Shown here in pieces: positions 22,778 to 32,663 of a DNA stretch of 60,764 nucleotides (positions within the stretch are counted from its first letter, which is position 1; every line of letters begins with the position of its first letter). Position numbers and translations under genes: made by a program. The notes beneath the pieces are model-generated. The model was given only the letters and a program-made list of their open reading frames with translations, was not told the DNA's origin and did not search any database. Source of the stretch: Tieghemiomyces parasiticus (Eukaryota; Kickxellomycota; Dimargaritomycetes; Dimargaritales; Dimargaritaceae); the NCBI GenBank assembly GCA_027575765.1, contig JANBPT010000179.1, positions 1 through 60,764 on the forward strand, in the 5' to 3' direction.

Positions 22778-25301
22778 CTACTGGATCTTCCGGTTCTCAT
22801 TAAACTTAAACTTCTCCTTGTAAAACCGGCTGAGGGTCTTGGCACCTGGCTGTTCCCAACGCACGTCTTCTTCCATCCGCTTGTCGACGCGTTCCTTGGC
22901 CCGCTCGAACGACCGATCGTGCCGCTTCTGGCGGTCATCGCGCTTCTTCTCAAATTCCAACATCATACGCAGGCCGTCGGTGGACGCATTAACCGCCCGC
23001 GCGCCACGCTTACGTTTGGTGTTGGGGTTGAATGTCGGTACGTGTTCAAACACCTTGTGTTTCTTCTGGGCCTTGGCGTTGGTTCCCACCCCATCAATCA
23101 TCTGGTCAGTTAGATCCAAGGCCTGGTCATCACCATCATCATCATTGCCCTCACCAGCGGCGCCCGAAGTTTCGCCGTCGCCATCACCCTGCGATCCGTA
23201 GTTACGCCGGAACGCGTGAAGTTTTCTCGTGGTCATGGCGGCTCCGTTAATAGCCTTCTCAAACTGTTCTTCGGTGTCGTCAGGCTTGGCGCGGGAGGCC
23301 GCAGCAAACTGGGTCGGGTCAAGGACAATCATGTCCGGGTCGAGCTTGTCGAGAAGTGACCGGACCTCCATCTCGCGACGCTGGGCACGGTTCATGTACG
23401 GGTTGGGTACCATACTGTCAAAGTTGGGTTCACCCGAGCCGGGGATCACCAGACTGCTGAACCCCCCGCGGTGGCCCACGCCCAGCACATCCTCGTACGG
23501 ACAGAAGGACACGTCAGTAACGTGGCTACCATGGGTCTGGTGTCGCATGTAGAGTTGACCCGACTTCCTGGGGACGGCCTCATCGTCATCAGTGACGCCC
23601 TCGGTGGGAGCCGTGCGGAATAGGTCCTTCCATACCGTGACGCGGTCCCCGGCCCCGACGGCCACCAACCCGCGCTGGCTGACAGCCAACGCGGTAGGCG
23701 ATTCGCGACACCGAATCTCGCCGAGAGACTTGTAGGTACGGATATCAAAGTACCGGATGTAGTGGTCGGCACCAGCGGTGACCAGGTAGCGGCCTGAGGG
23801 GTCGACGGCGAGGTCCTGGATCGGCCCGCGGTGGCAAAACATTTTGACCATCGGGAACGCGTGGTTCGGGGTCCACATGGTGACCGTTCCGCGGCTGTGC
23901 CCCAGGTTGAGCACCGCATTCCACGGGTTCTGCACCATGGAGTGCAGGGGTCCCATTCGGACTTTGTGGTTGGCTACCACCTTACCGATCGAAATGTCCT
24001 GGTAGACAAGGTTGCTCTGCTCGGTGGCCGAGGCCAGGAGGTAGTGGTGTGGGAGGTACTCGAGGACGTTGGCATCCTTGTGCGTCTGCAAGCAGTGCAC
24101 CTCGGCGCCTGAGCCGTCATAGATGTAGACAAAGGTCTTCTGGGCCACAGCGAACATACCCTCGTCGTGAAGCCAGCTGCACGCGAGTGTGTAAAGGACG
24201 GTGTGAGTTACCATAAGGGGGAGGGAAGGGTTAGTCACTGCATTGCTAAAATTCCCGCCGTCACTTGCTTACCGGAACGACCATTACTTGTGATCGCCGC
24301 GCGTAAATGAACAATACTTACTGGACATCACGGACTGTTTCACCGAGCTGGACCTCGGCCTGGAGAGTCCCGGTCTGCCAGTTGAATGTGCCGATATGGC
24401 CCTTACGGCCGCCAATGATAAGTTTCTGCCCACTCCGGGAGTAATCCACCTTGTAGGGACCCTGGAGGGGTAGCTCCAAATTGTACATCTTGGCGGCAGT
24501 ATTGATATCAACCATTTCACGGAGGGCCTCTTGGGTCAGATTGTAGGTACGCTCGTTACCGGCCTCGGTGGTGATGAAGCCATCGCCTTCCGAGAGCAGT
24601 CGGTCGGCCATGGCGGCGGAGCTGGCGGCCTCAGCGCGGAGGGCGTGGATCTCGAGGGTTTGCGCGTCACGGCCAATCAACCGTGGGAACGCCTCTTTGC
24701 TCTCGAGCGGCCGCAGTGCGCCGAGCTTGGTTCGCAGTGGGCGGGCATACTTGGCTGTCGGGAGTTGAGGAATGGGCCGGTCTGCCGAGCCCGAGGGCTC
24801 TTGGTTGGCCCCGTCATTCTTCTCCTCATCCTCATCCTCCTCGTCCGAACCGACAGTGGTCAGCCTCTGGTTGAGTCGCCTCGACAGGCGTTTAGCGGCC
24901 TTGGAAGCCAGGTCGTCGTCGGTGGCCGCCACAGTGGGTGATGGTACGAGGCCGGCCTTTTGAAGGCCGAGCAGTCGATCGTACGCTCGACGTGAGCGCG
25001 TTATGGGATGCGCAGACTCGTCGGCATCCGCACCGGCGACGAGGAGACTCTGCTTCTTATTGAGGGATAGGGCTGTCTTGCTCCCCCAATCGTAGGCAGG
25101 TTCGTCGTCGTCATCAGCTTTGGGAGTCTGGCCTGACCGCTTGCCCCGCTTCTTGTCGGGCTTTCCGTCGGTCAGGCTGCCGATGCTACCAAAGACCTCA
25201 GCCTCGGTTGCCCGGCGGGCTTTTATCCGTTCTTTGGCATCCTTCTTCTGCGCCTCCAAAAGTGCGTTCTTTTTGGCCTTCGGGGCGGACTTCTTCTTCA
25301 T
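22778..25301 (-). CDS. UTP7: U3 snoRNA-associated protein Utp7 (WDR46/BING4), two exons
   Basis: Utp7 is a WD-repeat protein of the small-subunit processome, needed for 18S pre-rRNA processing in the nucleolus. Exons (minus) are 24322-25301 and 22778-24176, joined over intron 24177-24321 (donor GTAAGT, acceptor GCAG). The join gives ETVRDVHWLHDEGMFAVAQK, which matches the yeast family line about a conserved core of the propeller. WD segments follow, such as SGRYLVTAGADHYIRYFDI, and the C-terminal BING4CT region has VGHRGGFSSLVIPGSGEPNFD. The product is about 792 residues, longer than yeast Utp7 because of a Lys-rich N-terminus (KKKSAPKAKKN) and two acidic stretches (DDDDEPAYDW, DEEDEDEEK). 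The basic C-terminal tail is predicted helical. The ATG at 25301 is the first in the frame. Confidence 0.94.
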
Positions 25302-26612
25302 GGCGTCGGAATGCGGTCCCGTGGAGAACAGTTACAGGAGGGAAGATATGGTTTGCGCGATGCGGATGGACCTGAGCACGACAGCGAGGGTATAAGAGTA
25401 TATGATTCGGGCCTGGGGCGAAGGGACTCGAATGTTCAAGCTCGAGAAATAATTGCGAATTAGAAACAAGAAGGCAATGGCTAAAAGGAGGCAACCATAA
25501 GCGTATGGTCTTGGGATTGGGTGAGAGTGTCCAAGGCCATTTGACAAGGTCGAGACAACGCTTATCTTGGCTAAACGGCTGTACTAAAGTGGCCAAGGCT
25601 GGCCACTGGGCGGCTAACGGCGAGGAGGAAGAAGAAAAAAAAAAGAAAACTTAAAAAATGCGTTCCAGGCGTAAGGACCTTCCACGCCATTGATGCACGG
25701 TGTAGTTCCGCCAATAAATCAAGCCTAGCGGTGGACCCGATTCAATCACGTGATAGTACACTCGAATTAGGAGAGAAATGCAACCGTTGACCCATCAGCC
25801 TTGCTGTGTGATACGCCGCATTGGGCATCATCACTACACTCCTGACTTACCTAGAATGGCCACGCTAGACAGTACGAACGTGCAGGAAGGAATAAGCCAA
25901 TGTGTTTGGCCACTTATCTACTCTTTGAAAGTGGCCTTTCCTTAACCAGCGAGTCCAGGACTGGTCTCCTGACTAACGCGAGTCGGCGGTCTGTTTAGAT
26001 AATAATGCACGTACCCTTTCTCGTTACTAGTACCAGACCCCTGTACGTTACATTGCCATGGAGATATACCCGTCCCGAGGTACAGGTTTTATCGGCCCAT
26101 CTATAATGGACCCAGGCTACCTTGGCGTCCATTCTAAAGCCGGACTACCAAAAATGTTCTCGTAATTCGTCATTTAAATTAAAACTCCACTTGCACCAGG
26201 CATACGGTGATGAGGGGGGAGGGGTGCAGCGCAAGGTGCCGTTGTATATATACAAGAACTATTTTCAGATAGCAACAATGTTAACGACTATGCAGATGGG
26301 AGGCCACAGTCATTATCTACCCCAATTTGATAAGGTCATAATTGCATGTAACGTGTCGCTTGTTGGTGATGCCATATGGGCACCAGTCGGTAGCAGCGAA
26401 AGGGTTTGGTGCTCCATGCATCTGGTCGCTAAATCTTCGAGATAAGTCATACCCTATAAAAAAAACCCCACTAGGCACGGGTCCGTGAGGTTCTAAACAC
26501 CATTCCCACTACTCCAAACTACTTACCTACCGGCAGGTCCAGTTTCTTCCATCTTTTCCTATTTGGACATCACTCCTCGCTTACAGCACGCCTACACGGT
26601 TTACAGTCTACT
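25302..26612. other. Divergent intergenic region (UTP7 / unknown gene 1)
   Basis: Nothing coding was recognised. It contains a purine tract at 25620-25660 and a TATA box near 26455 listed separately. Confidence 0.45.
26455..26465 (+). promoter_or_regulatory. TATA box upstream of unknown gene 1
   Basis: TATAAAAAAAA lies about 150 bp before the ATG at 26613 and is followed by a pyrimidine-rich stretch, a usual fungal start region. This is a sequence match only. Confidence 0.4.
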
Positions 26613-27539
26613 ATGGCTTGCACCCCGCTCTACATATCTACTGCTCTCTTGAGCCCAGTCTATGCTCACATCGAGCCCAAAGACGAGTCTCTGATGCTGG
26701 GCCACACCCTCAAGCTGGCCGAAGAAATTGACCTTCCGGCCAACCTCGCCGCGCCCTTCATTCACGACTTTACGTTGCGTTTACCACCCACCATCCACTA
26801 CATTGGCGACATCACCCAAACCTGCCATAAACTGCGGGCCACGGTCTATTACTACGCTGCCCAGGCCATTTACACCCACATGATCCCGGACGAGCGGGAG
26901 GCGTGCGGCGCAATCGGCGATTCCCTTGCTGCCGCCCATCTAGAAGTTCCGGTGATTCTGCGCCAGGTTTTAGAGGCTAGCATTCTCCAGACCACGGCCT
27001 ACTTCCATGTCATTCCCCACCGACCCCTCCGTTTCCGCCGGTGGGTCCTGATGGGTCTCCACGAGGATCTCGACTGTCCCCATCGCTACCCGGATGCCCA
27101 CCGTACGGTTTGGCGTGACGTCGTGTCCAAACATTACATTAACGACCTCGTGAGTCAGAAGGAAACGGCCATCCGGGCCGACCTCCATGAGTACCAGGAG
27201 ATTCAGGAAGGCCGGAAATCGTTGGAGACCCGCGGGATCGTTGCGTTCAACCAGGACGATCGCCAGTGGCTGAAGTCTTCAATCGCTCAGTTACGGACGG
27301 AATTGGCCGCGCTGGCCGCTTTACGGCTGGTCAGTGACAGGGACTGGATCGCCGGTAGCCTGTTGTTTCGGTACGGTCCCCGCCTTGGTACAGCGGTAAC
27401 ATTAGTAAATGCCCGGCTGATTGCTCACCACATCCTTGATGACCAGCTCGTCCAGGACTTGTACTCGGTGATGGGTAGCTACGGGTATGTCTATCAAGTA
27501 CTGTTGGGCCAGGCTTATCCGTTGGACAGCAGCCCTTAG
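26613..27539 (+). CDS. Unknown protein 1, member of a tandem paralogue pair
   Basis: I do not recognise this 308-residue protein. It is clearly related to the next gene at 28383: both have a CxKLRA...AAQ...M.P.ER element (here CHKLRATVYYYAAQ), then IPHRPLRFRRWVLMGL followed by DLDCPHRYPDAHRTVW, and a later LRLVSDRDW block. The N-terminal 18 residues are mildly hydrophobic and end in VYA, so a signal peptide is possible but weak. The rest is rich in Leu, Arg and Asp and looks alpha-helical, without transmembrane helices or Cys-rich domains. Codon use is GC-rich, like the housekeeping genes to its left. The first ATG is used and a TATA box lies upstream. The sequence supports a real gene because the paralogue conserves the reading frame and motifs. 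Confidence 0.75.
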   Translation: MACTPLYISTALLSPVYAHIEPKDESLMLGHTLKLAEEIDLPANLAAPFIHDFTLRLPPTIHYIGDITQTCHKLRATVYYYAAQAIYTHMIPDEREACGAIGDSLAAAHLEVPVILRQVLEASILQTTAYFHVIPHRPLRFRRWVLMGLHEDLDCPHRYPDAHRTVWRDVVSKHYINDLVSQKETAIRADLHEYQEIQEGRKSLETRGIVAFNQDDRQWLKSSIAQLRTELAALAALRLVSDRDWIAGSLLFRYGPRLGTAVTLVNARLIAHHILDDQLVQDLYSVMGSYGYVYQVLLGQAYPLDSSP

Positions 27540-28382
27540 AATGTCATTTTTGCTGACCGTTGGCTCGCTTGCACGGTCAACAACTAGCCTCCTCCGCTCA
27601 TGCTATTCACTTTTACGGGCCAGTGATGCACCTAGTTTGCTTGGATATGGTGTTCTATGGGCCTCATTCTCCGCTCATGTCTTGGGGGAGTTTCTTTTCC
27701 TCTGCTGTTATCGTCAATGGCCCCGCTGAATAAGTGCTTAACTACCACATGTGGGTAACATGAATGTTTGGCCACCTGCAATTTAGCGCATCAGGAATTA
27801 AACCAGGACCGTTCGTAATCTGCGCCTTTTGAATTACACGTGTTGAGAGGTAACCTCTTCATCTTCCCTTGGCATAGTAGACCAGTGAGCTATTGACGGT
27901 TCTTCAGTAAGATATTCGTGAGTGGGTCGCAAAGAAGGTGTAGCTGATGTGCTCTATTAAACCCTTTAATATGACATGATACTTGCTCAACCGACCGACT
28001 GTATTTAAGGTGGGGAAATCCCGCAGGAAATAATCGCGGTTGCATGCCAACCACCATAGGCAGTAAGTGGCCACGGGTTAACAGTTTGGTCACGGCGAAG
28101 AACCTCATACACCTGGCATCCACCACGTGTGTCATGTGAAGGCAGCTGAAAGATCTTTCGCTGCTGTTGAGCAGAGAACAGGGCCTATATAATGGCCATC
28201 GCCTGCTGACAGGCCTAACTTTCGCAGGCTCCCAAGTTATCGGTATCATTCGTGTCAGTCCATAAGTTGTCTACTAGATTAATCAATAGGGGCTATTCTC
28301 CAGCATAATTCTTACAGATCGATTCTTAATTCTACCGTAGCCCTCCCCTTTGCTTCCGCTCTTCATCCTAACTTTGTGTCCA
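27540..28382. other. Intergenic between the two unknown paralogues
   Basis: No gene was recognised. The TATATAATGG at about 28184 may be the TATA element of the downstream gene. Base composition shifts toward AT from here on. Confidence 0.4.
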
Positions 28383-29426
28383 ATGCTAATCTTCCCACCG
28401 CCTGGTTTTGGTCTATCCAACGGGGGTAGTGCCGCTGGATCCGAGAACCGTCTGACAATACCGCGAAAATCCTCGGAAGAGGCCGCCCAAGTGCTCTACG
28501 CCTTCAAAGCATCGCCTCCCGAGCCCACTTTTCCCTCAATGGATTTTGGCCGCGATATCAAGGTTAAAAGCGAACGTCGTGTATTGCCCGGCGATTTATG
28601 GGCCCCCGTTCAGGTGATTGAGCCTCTTGTGCAAGATTTCCGACGGCGGGCCGCAGTGGCTAACATCAGTGCAATCGGTACCCTGTTTAGCTGCCAGAAA
28701 CTTCGTGCCCTGGCCTTCTTTAGTGCTGCGCAGATCCTCTTTCGGTACATGGAACCCCAGGAGCGAGCAGAATGTCAAAATCTAGGCAACATTATAAATG
28801 GAACCGTCATTGAAGCACCCAGCGGCGTACTCTTTCATATCAACCAGAGCTCCATGGGAGCCCGTCAATTCTACGATGTCATCCCCTTCCGTCCGCTACG
28901 GTTTTACCGGTGGATCTTACTGGGCCTTGATGCCGATCCTGACTGCAAAGTCTCCTACCCTAATGCTGATAGGACTATCTGGCGCACTGCCACCTCCAAG
29001 CTAGCCTTAGAGGACCATGCCTGTTATCCGTTGGCGGTGATGGGTGAGTGCATGCGCTTGTATATGTTAGGATGGGATGGCAGCCGGAAATTAGATAAGC
29101 GTAGATTCCATCCCAGCACGGTGCAGGACCATGAGGACTTACTGATGAGCCAAATCTTACGACATCAAGGCAATTACTTTTCGATCAAGGCCCTACTACT
29201 ACTTAGTGAAAGAGAATGGGCGGCTGAGGACAAAGTCTTGGTCCATAACCGACACCTTGGAGACATTCTCATTCTACTGGGGCTTCATTTGGCTGATGGA
29301 CATTCTTCAGACAACAAGTTGACAGGCCTCCTGGCTTCTGCCTTAAATGAATCGCAGTGCGAATGGATTGGCGTGCTGCGCAAGATATACCCGGGCGATG
29401 ATGCCCTATACTCCAGTCGGATATAA
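28383..29426 (+). CDS. Unknown protein 2, diverged paralogue of the preceding gene
   Basis: This 347-residue protein has no recognised domain. It shares with the gene at 26613 the blocks CQKLRALAFFSAAQ, then IPFRPLRFYRWILLGL, then DPDCKVSYPNADRTIW, and LLLLSEREW near the C-terminus. The order and spacing of these blocks are the same, so the whole protein is homologous, though overall similarity is low. The frame is open 11 codons further upstream from a TTG, but the first ATG is at 28383 and gives no signal peptide (MLIFPPPGFG). Its codon use is noticeably more AT-rich than that of its partner, in line with its position next to the AT-rich transposon zone. AATAAA occurs at about 29552, some 125 bp after the stop. 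Confidence 0.75.
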   Translation: MLIFPPPGFGLSNGGSAAGSENRLTIPRKSSEEAAQVLYAFKASPPEPTFPSMDFGRDIKVKSERRVLPGDLWAPVQVIEPLVQDFRRRAAVANISAIGTLFSCQKLRALAFFSAAQILFRYMEPQERAECQNLGNIINGTVIEAPSGVLFHINQSSMGARQFYDVIPFRPLRFYRWILLGLDADPDCKVSYPNADRTIWRTATSKLALEDHACYPLAVMGECMRLYMLGWDGSRKLDKRRFHPSTVQDHEDLLMSQILRHQGNYFSIKALLLLSEREWAAEDKVLVHNRHLGDILILLGLHLADGHSSDNKLTGLLASALNESQCEWIGVLRKIYPGDDALYSSRI

Positions 29427-30880
29427 TAGCTAGAAGTGCACCAAGCTTTCAGCTATGCTGTCTTAATATACGTTAATGCAGTGCAGTGGGTCGGGGTCGG
29501 AGAGTCGAATTTATTGAGTCAATTATAAGGTGAACAGAGGTAATGATATAAATAAAGAAGGTGTGGGTTTGGTTGGATTAAATAGCCGGATGACAAGGAG
29601 ACCCACCTCAGGATAGCACAACGTTCATTGGCTTGGTTGGCCGGTTGGAAGTGATTATGTGAGTAACTGTGAGTCAAGCGGATTGAACAATGGATAGAAG
29701 GGTGGAAGTAAAGGCTTTCATGCGTGATAATGCAGTGACTTGCAGTTGCCGGTGTGAATGGTGAGTCGTGGTGTCTTCAGTGACGAGTGGTTTGGTCGGC
29801 CACACTGATAATACTCTTACACGTGAAAAGATACATAGACGTAAAGTCAAGCCACATAACTACCTTCTTCCAACGCAAGGCCGAGAACAGAACCAGAAAC
29901 GCCAGTTAGAACCTTTGCATCCTGCATAACGGACTGGAGTTCAAGTTGCGTACCTCCTTGGAAAACTGCACCTAGGACGTGGCAATTTGGTTCTTAGTGG
30001 CTAGATGTCAAAGTATAAACTAAGTTTCTGATATTTAATACACAAAACCGATAGTGAGGGTATAAATAAAATCTGGAGTAAAATAGCACAGGTAGGGCGT
30101 AATGTTGTAAAAGGAAGGTCTTTATCTAAGGCGCTCTACTGTCTACCTTAAATACAGCATTAGACACTTACATAGGTTAAGGTTGGGCAACGTAAAAGTG
30201 ATTATGCTGAATGAACAATAACAATGCAAACCAAGTCGAGGATAATAGGGAGTCAGATTTATATGATGTTGGGATACACATCTAAGCTGCTAGTGCCCAA
30301 GCTAGACCACCCATTATAGAAATCAACTTTCTATTGTTATATTATTTGCTTGGTTGTATTACACCCAAAATAAGCGCCTAGCCTCAAGATCTACCCCCTC
30401 CAGACTGGGCAACATTCCTCCTGCATCAAGATGCCCGTCCAAACGCCCTGAATTACCTCACCCTCCAACATGATGCCTCCGCCTAACACCATGTGAGTTG
30501 CAGCATTTTACGCGACATTAAATAAACCATCCTCCTTGGGAAGCACATTTCGACACAAAAGTGAGGCTAATAGCGTAGCCAAGTGGCACGAAATATCAAC
30601 CGGCCCAAGACGGAATATAGGTGATAAAACAGAGGAGGATCCCAAAGAGGCGGAGGGCGTCCAAAATTACAAATGTTTTTCGGCGGGTTTCGGATTTTTT
30701 TTTTGCAGAAAAGTCGAAAAGGAGAATAAGTAAAGGCTGTGTTAATTGGCAGGGGACCAGGCCCAAGGGCCAAAGGGAAAGAAATCTGAATAAAAGGGTA
30801 ACGAAAAATAGACATCAGACAGGGGATAAGGAGGCGCATAGACAACAGAATAAAGAGTAAGGGTAAAGAAATAGATAATT
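29427..30880. other. AT-rich intergenic region
   Basis: It has many A/T runs, no reading frame of note and no recognised repeat; a poly(A)-like AATAAA at about 29552 probably serves unknown protein 2. The region begins the transposon-rich stretch. Confidence 0.45.
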
Positions 30881-31240
30881 GGATTCCCCTTTTCCTCTCC
30901 TTTTGGTCACACTACTAACTTCCACCCCTGGAAGATGTGGGTCAATGATTGTTGCCATGGAACTCAAATCTCTACAAAAAGAAAAGAGCAGATTCACCCT
31001 TTTCCTCCTCCTTTGGTCAAAGGACTCACACACTGTGCTCAATCCAAACATGCATCCAATGTTATCAAAATTCCACCAGGCCACTTGGAAAGAGATTTGA
31101 TGTGTTCTGGGTGTTAAGTGCCTCCCCTCTTGCTGCCACCATCTTGCCAGGAGAAACCCTTTTGCTTCAGGGCAAGCATAATCAAGATGATGGACAGCCA
31201 ACCTTGAGTAAAAGTTGTCCACAAAATCAATTAGCCTCAT
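30880..31240 (+). repeat. Decayed copy of the TG...CA repeat family
   Basis: From about 30920 to 31240 it can be followed alongside the intact copy at 34205-34678. Shared anchors include AAAAGAAAAGAG, CCTTTTCC, AAGGACTCAC, CTTGCCAGG and GCAAGCAT. The sequence at 30882-30912 matches the terminal segment of the repeat in the opposite orientation, so the end appears inverted relative to the body. Boundaries are approximate. Confidence 0.6.
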
Positions 31241-31614
31241 CTTCTCTGGTTCTTCCTACTTGGGAACCATCTCCTCATCATTAGGTCCTCTTGTCTATTC
31301 CCCACCCTGATAATCAAATTGTCATGCTCAACTTCAGTTGCAAAACCATCTACCACAACAAACACATAATAACTTGACTCCACTCTGGCAGCCCCTGCTA
31401 CTCTGGTCAACCCTAGGAGCAGCTCTACCATGCCTAACATTGACTGACTGTGCCTAACTGGCCTTGTTCTAACAAGTGCTACCTCAGGCCTGCCTGTTAC
31501 ACTGGTGAATGCATTCTTACCCTGCAATGCAGGCTTTGCTTCCAAAGGTAGACTCTAAGTTCACCTTCTTTGTGATCAGGCTTATGATGATGCCCCCTAT
31601 CTGTGGAGGCCTGG
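31241..31614. other. Spacer with an unrecognised minus-strand open frame
   Basis: A 102-codon frame at 31237-31545 (minus) shows no recognisable domain. It could be a retroelement fragment, given its position between repeat copies, but nothing proves it. Confidence 0.25.
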
Positions 31615-32089
31615 TGTAACCGAGTAGGGCAGGTGGGCAGTGTAATCAGGTTGGCGAGGTGGCCATAAGTGAGGGGGCAATTAGAGGTAAAAGTATTATT
31701 TAATTTGCAGATAAGTCTTCAAATAGGGTTGGCTGCACAGGTCACTAGAAATATGCTCGCCTGGGGGTGAAGTAGAGTTTGCGCCGGCAAGGTAAAAGGA
31801 GGGGAGAGGGAAGCCGTTTGGCATCCAGAAGGGAGAACATTCCTTTTCTCGTTGCTCCGCGGAATGTCTATTTTCCGGAATAAAACGTGCTTGTTGAGCG
31901 CAGCTAGTGAGTCCTTAGATCGAAAGGGGGGAGGAAAGGGGTGAATCATCTCTTTTCTTTTCCTGGTCGTTTGGATGTCATACTCACTCTCTGAGGAATT
32001 GGAATTTCCCATGAGTGGTCCAAAAATAGCCTAAAACCTACCAGGGGCAGAAGTGAACTGATTCCCCTTTCCCTTTCCTTTCGGTTACA
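31615..32089 (-). mobile_element. Solo LTR-like TG...CA repeat, 475 bp, with 4-bp target duplication
   Basis: The repeat starts TGTAACCGAGTAGGG and ends CCTTTCGGTTACA, so its ends form an inverted repeat of at least TGTAACCGA. It is flanked by CTGG on both sides (31611-31614 and 32090-32093), a 4-bp target-site duplication. TG...CA ends, length and duplication fit a solo LTR. Orientation is opposite to the copies at 34205, 58343 and 60633 and is called minus on that basis. Confidence 0.75.
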
Positions 32090-32185
32090 CTGGGAAAGAC
32101 AATTGTCATCACACTCAAGAAGCTAGACTTGTATATTCTGAAAATCTTGTAATCAAGCAGAGCAGGTAGGCAGGCGAGGTGGTGT

Positions 32186-32661
32186 TGTAACCGAGTAGGG
32201 CAGGCGGGCAGTGTAATCAGGTTGGCGAGGTGGCCATAAGCGAGGGGGCAATTAGAGGTAAAAGTATTATTTAATTTGCAGATAAGTCTTCAAATAGGGT
32301 TGGCTGCACAGGTCACTAGAAATATGCTCGCCTGGGGGTGAAGTAGAGTTTTTGCCGGCAAGGTAAAAGGAGGGGAGAGGGAAGCCGTTTGGCATCCAGA
32401 AGGGAGAACATTCCTTTTCTCATTGCTCCGCGGAATGTCTATTTTCCGAAATAAAACGTGCTTGTTGAGCGCAGCTAGTGAGTCCTTAGATCGAAAGGGG
32501 GGGAGGAAAGGGGTGAATCCTCTCTTTTCTTTTCCTGGTCGTTTGGATGTCATGCTCACTCTCTGAGGAATTGGAATTTCCCATGAGTGGTCCATAAATA
32601 GCCTAAAACCTACCAGGGGCAGGAGTGAGCTGATTCCCCTTTCCCTTCCCTTTTGGTTACA
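32186..32661 (-). mobile_element. LTR-like repeat, 476 bp, directly abutting the integrase module
   Basis: It is a near-identical copy of the repeat at 31615, same orientation, 96 bp away. Its right end, TTTTGGTTACA, is immediately followed by integrase coding sequence. No target duplication is seen around it. Confidence 0.75.
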
Positions 32662-32663
32662 AT

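Noticed and set aside
31237..31545. 102-codon minus-strand frame between repeat copies
   Set aside because: Considered as a gag or protease fragment, but no DTG/DSG-type or zinc-knuckle motif is present.
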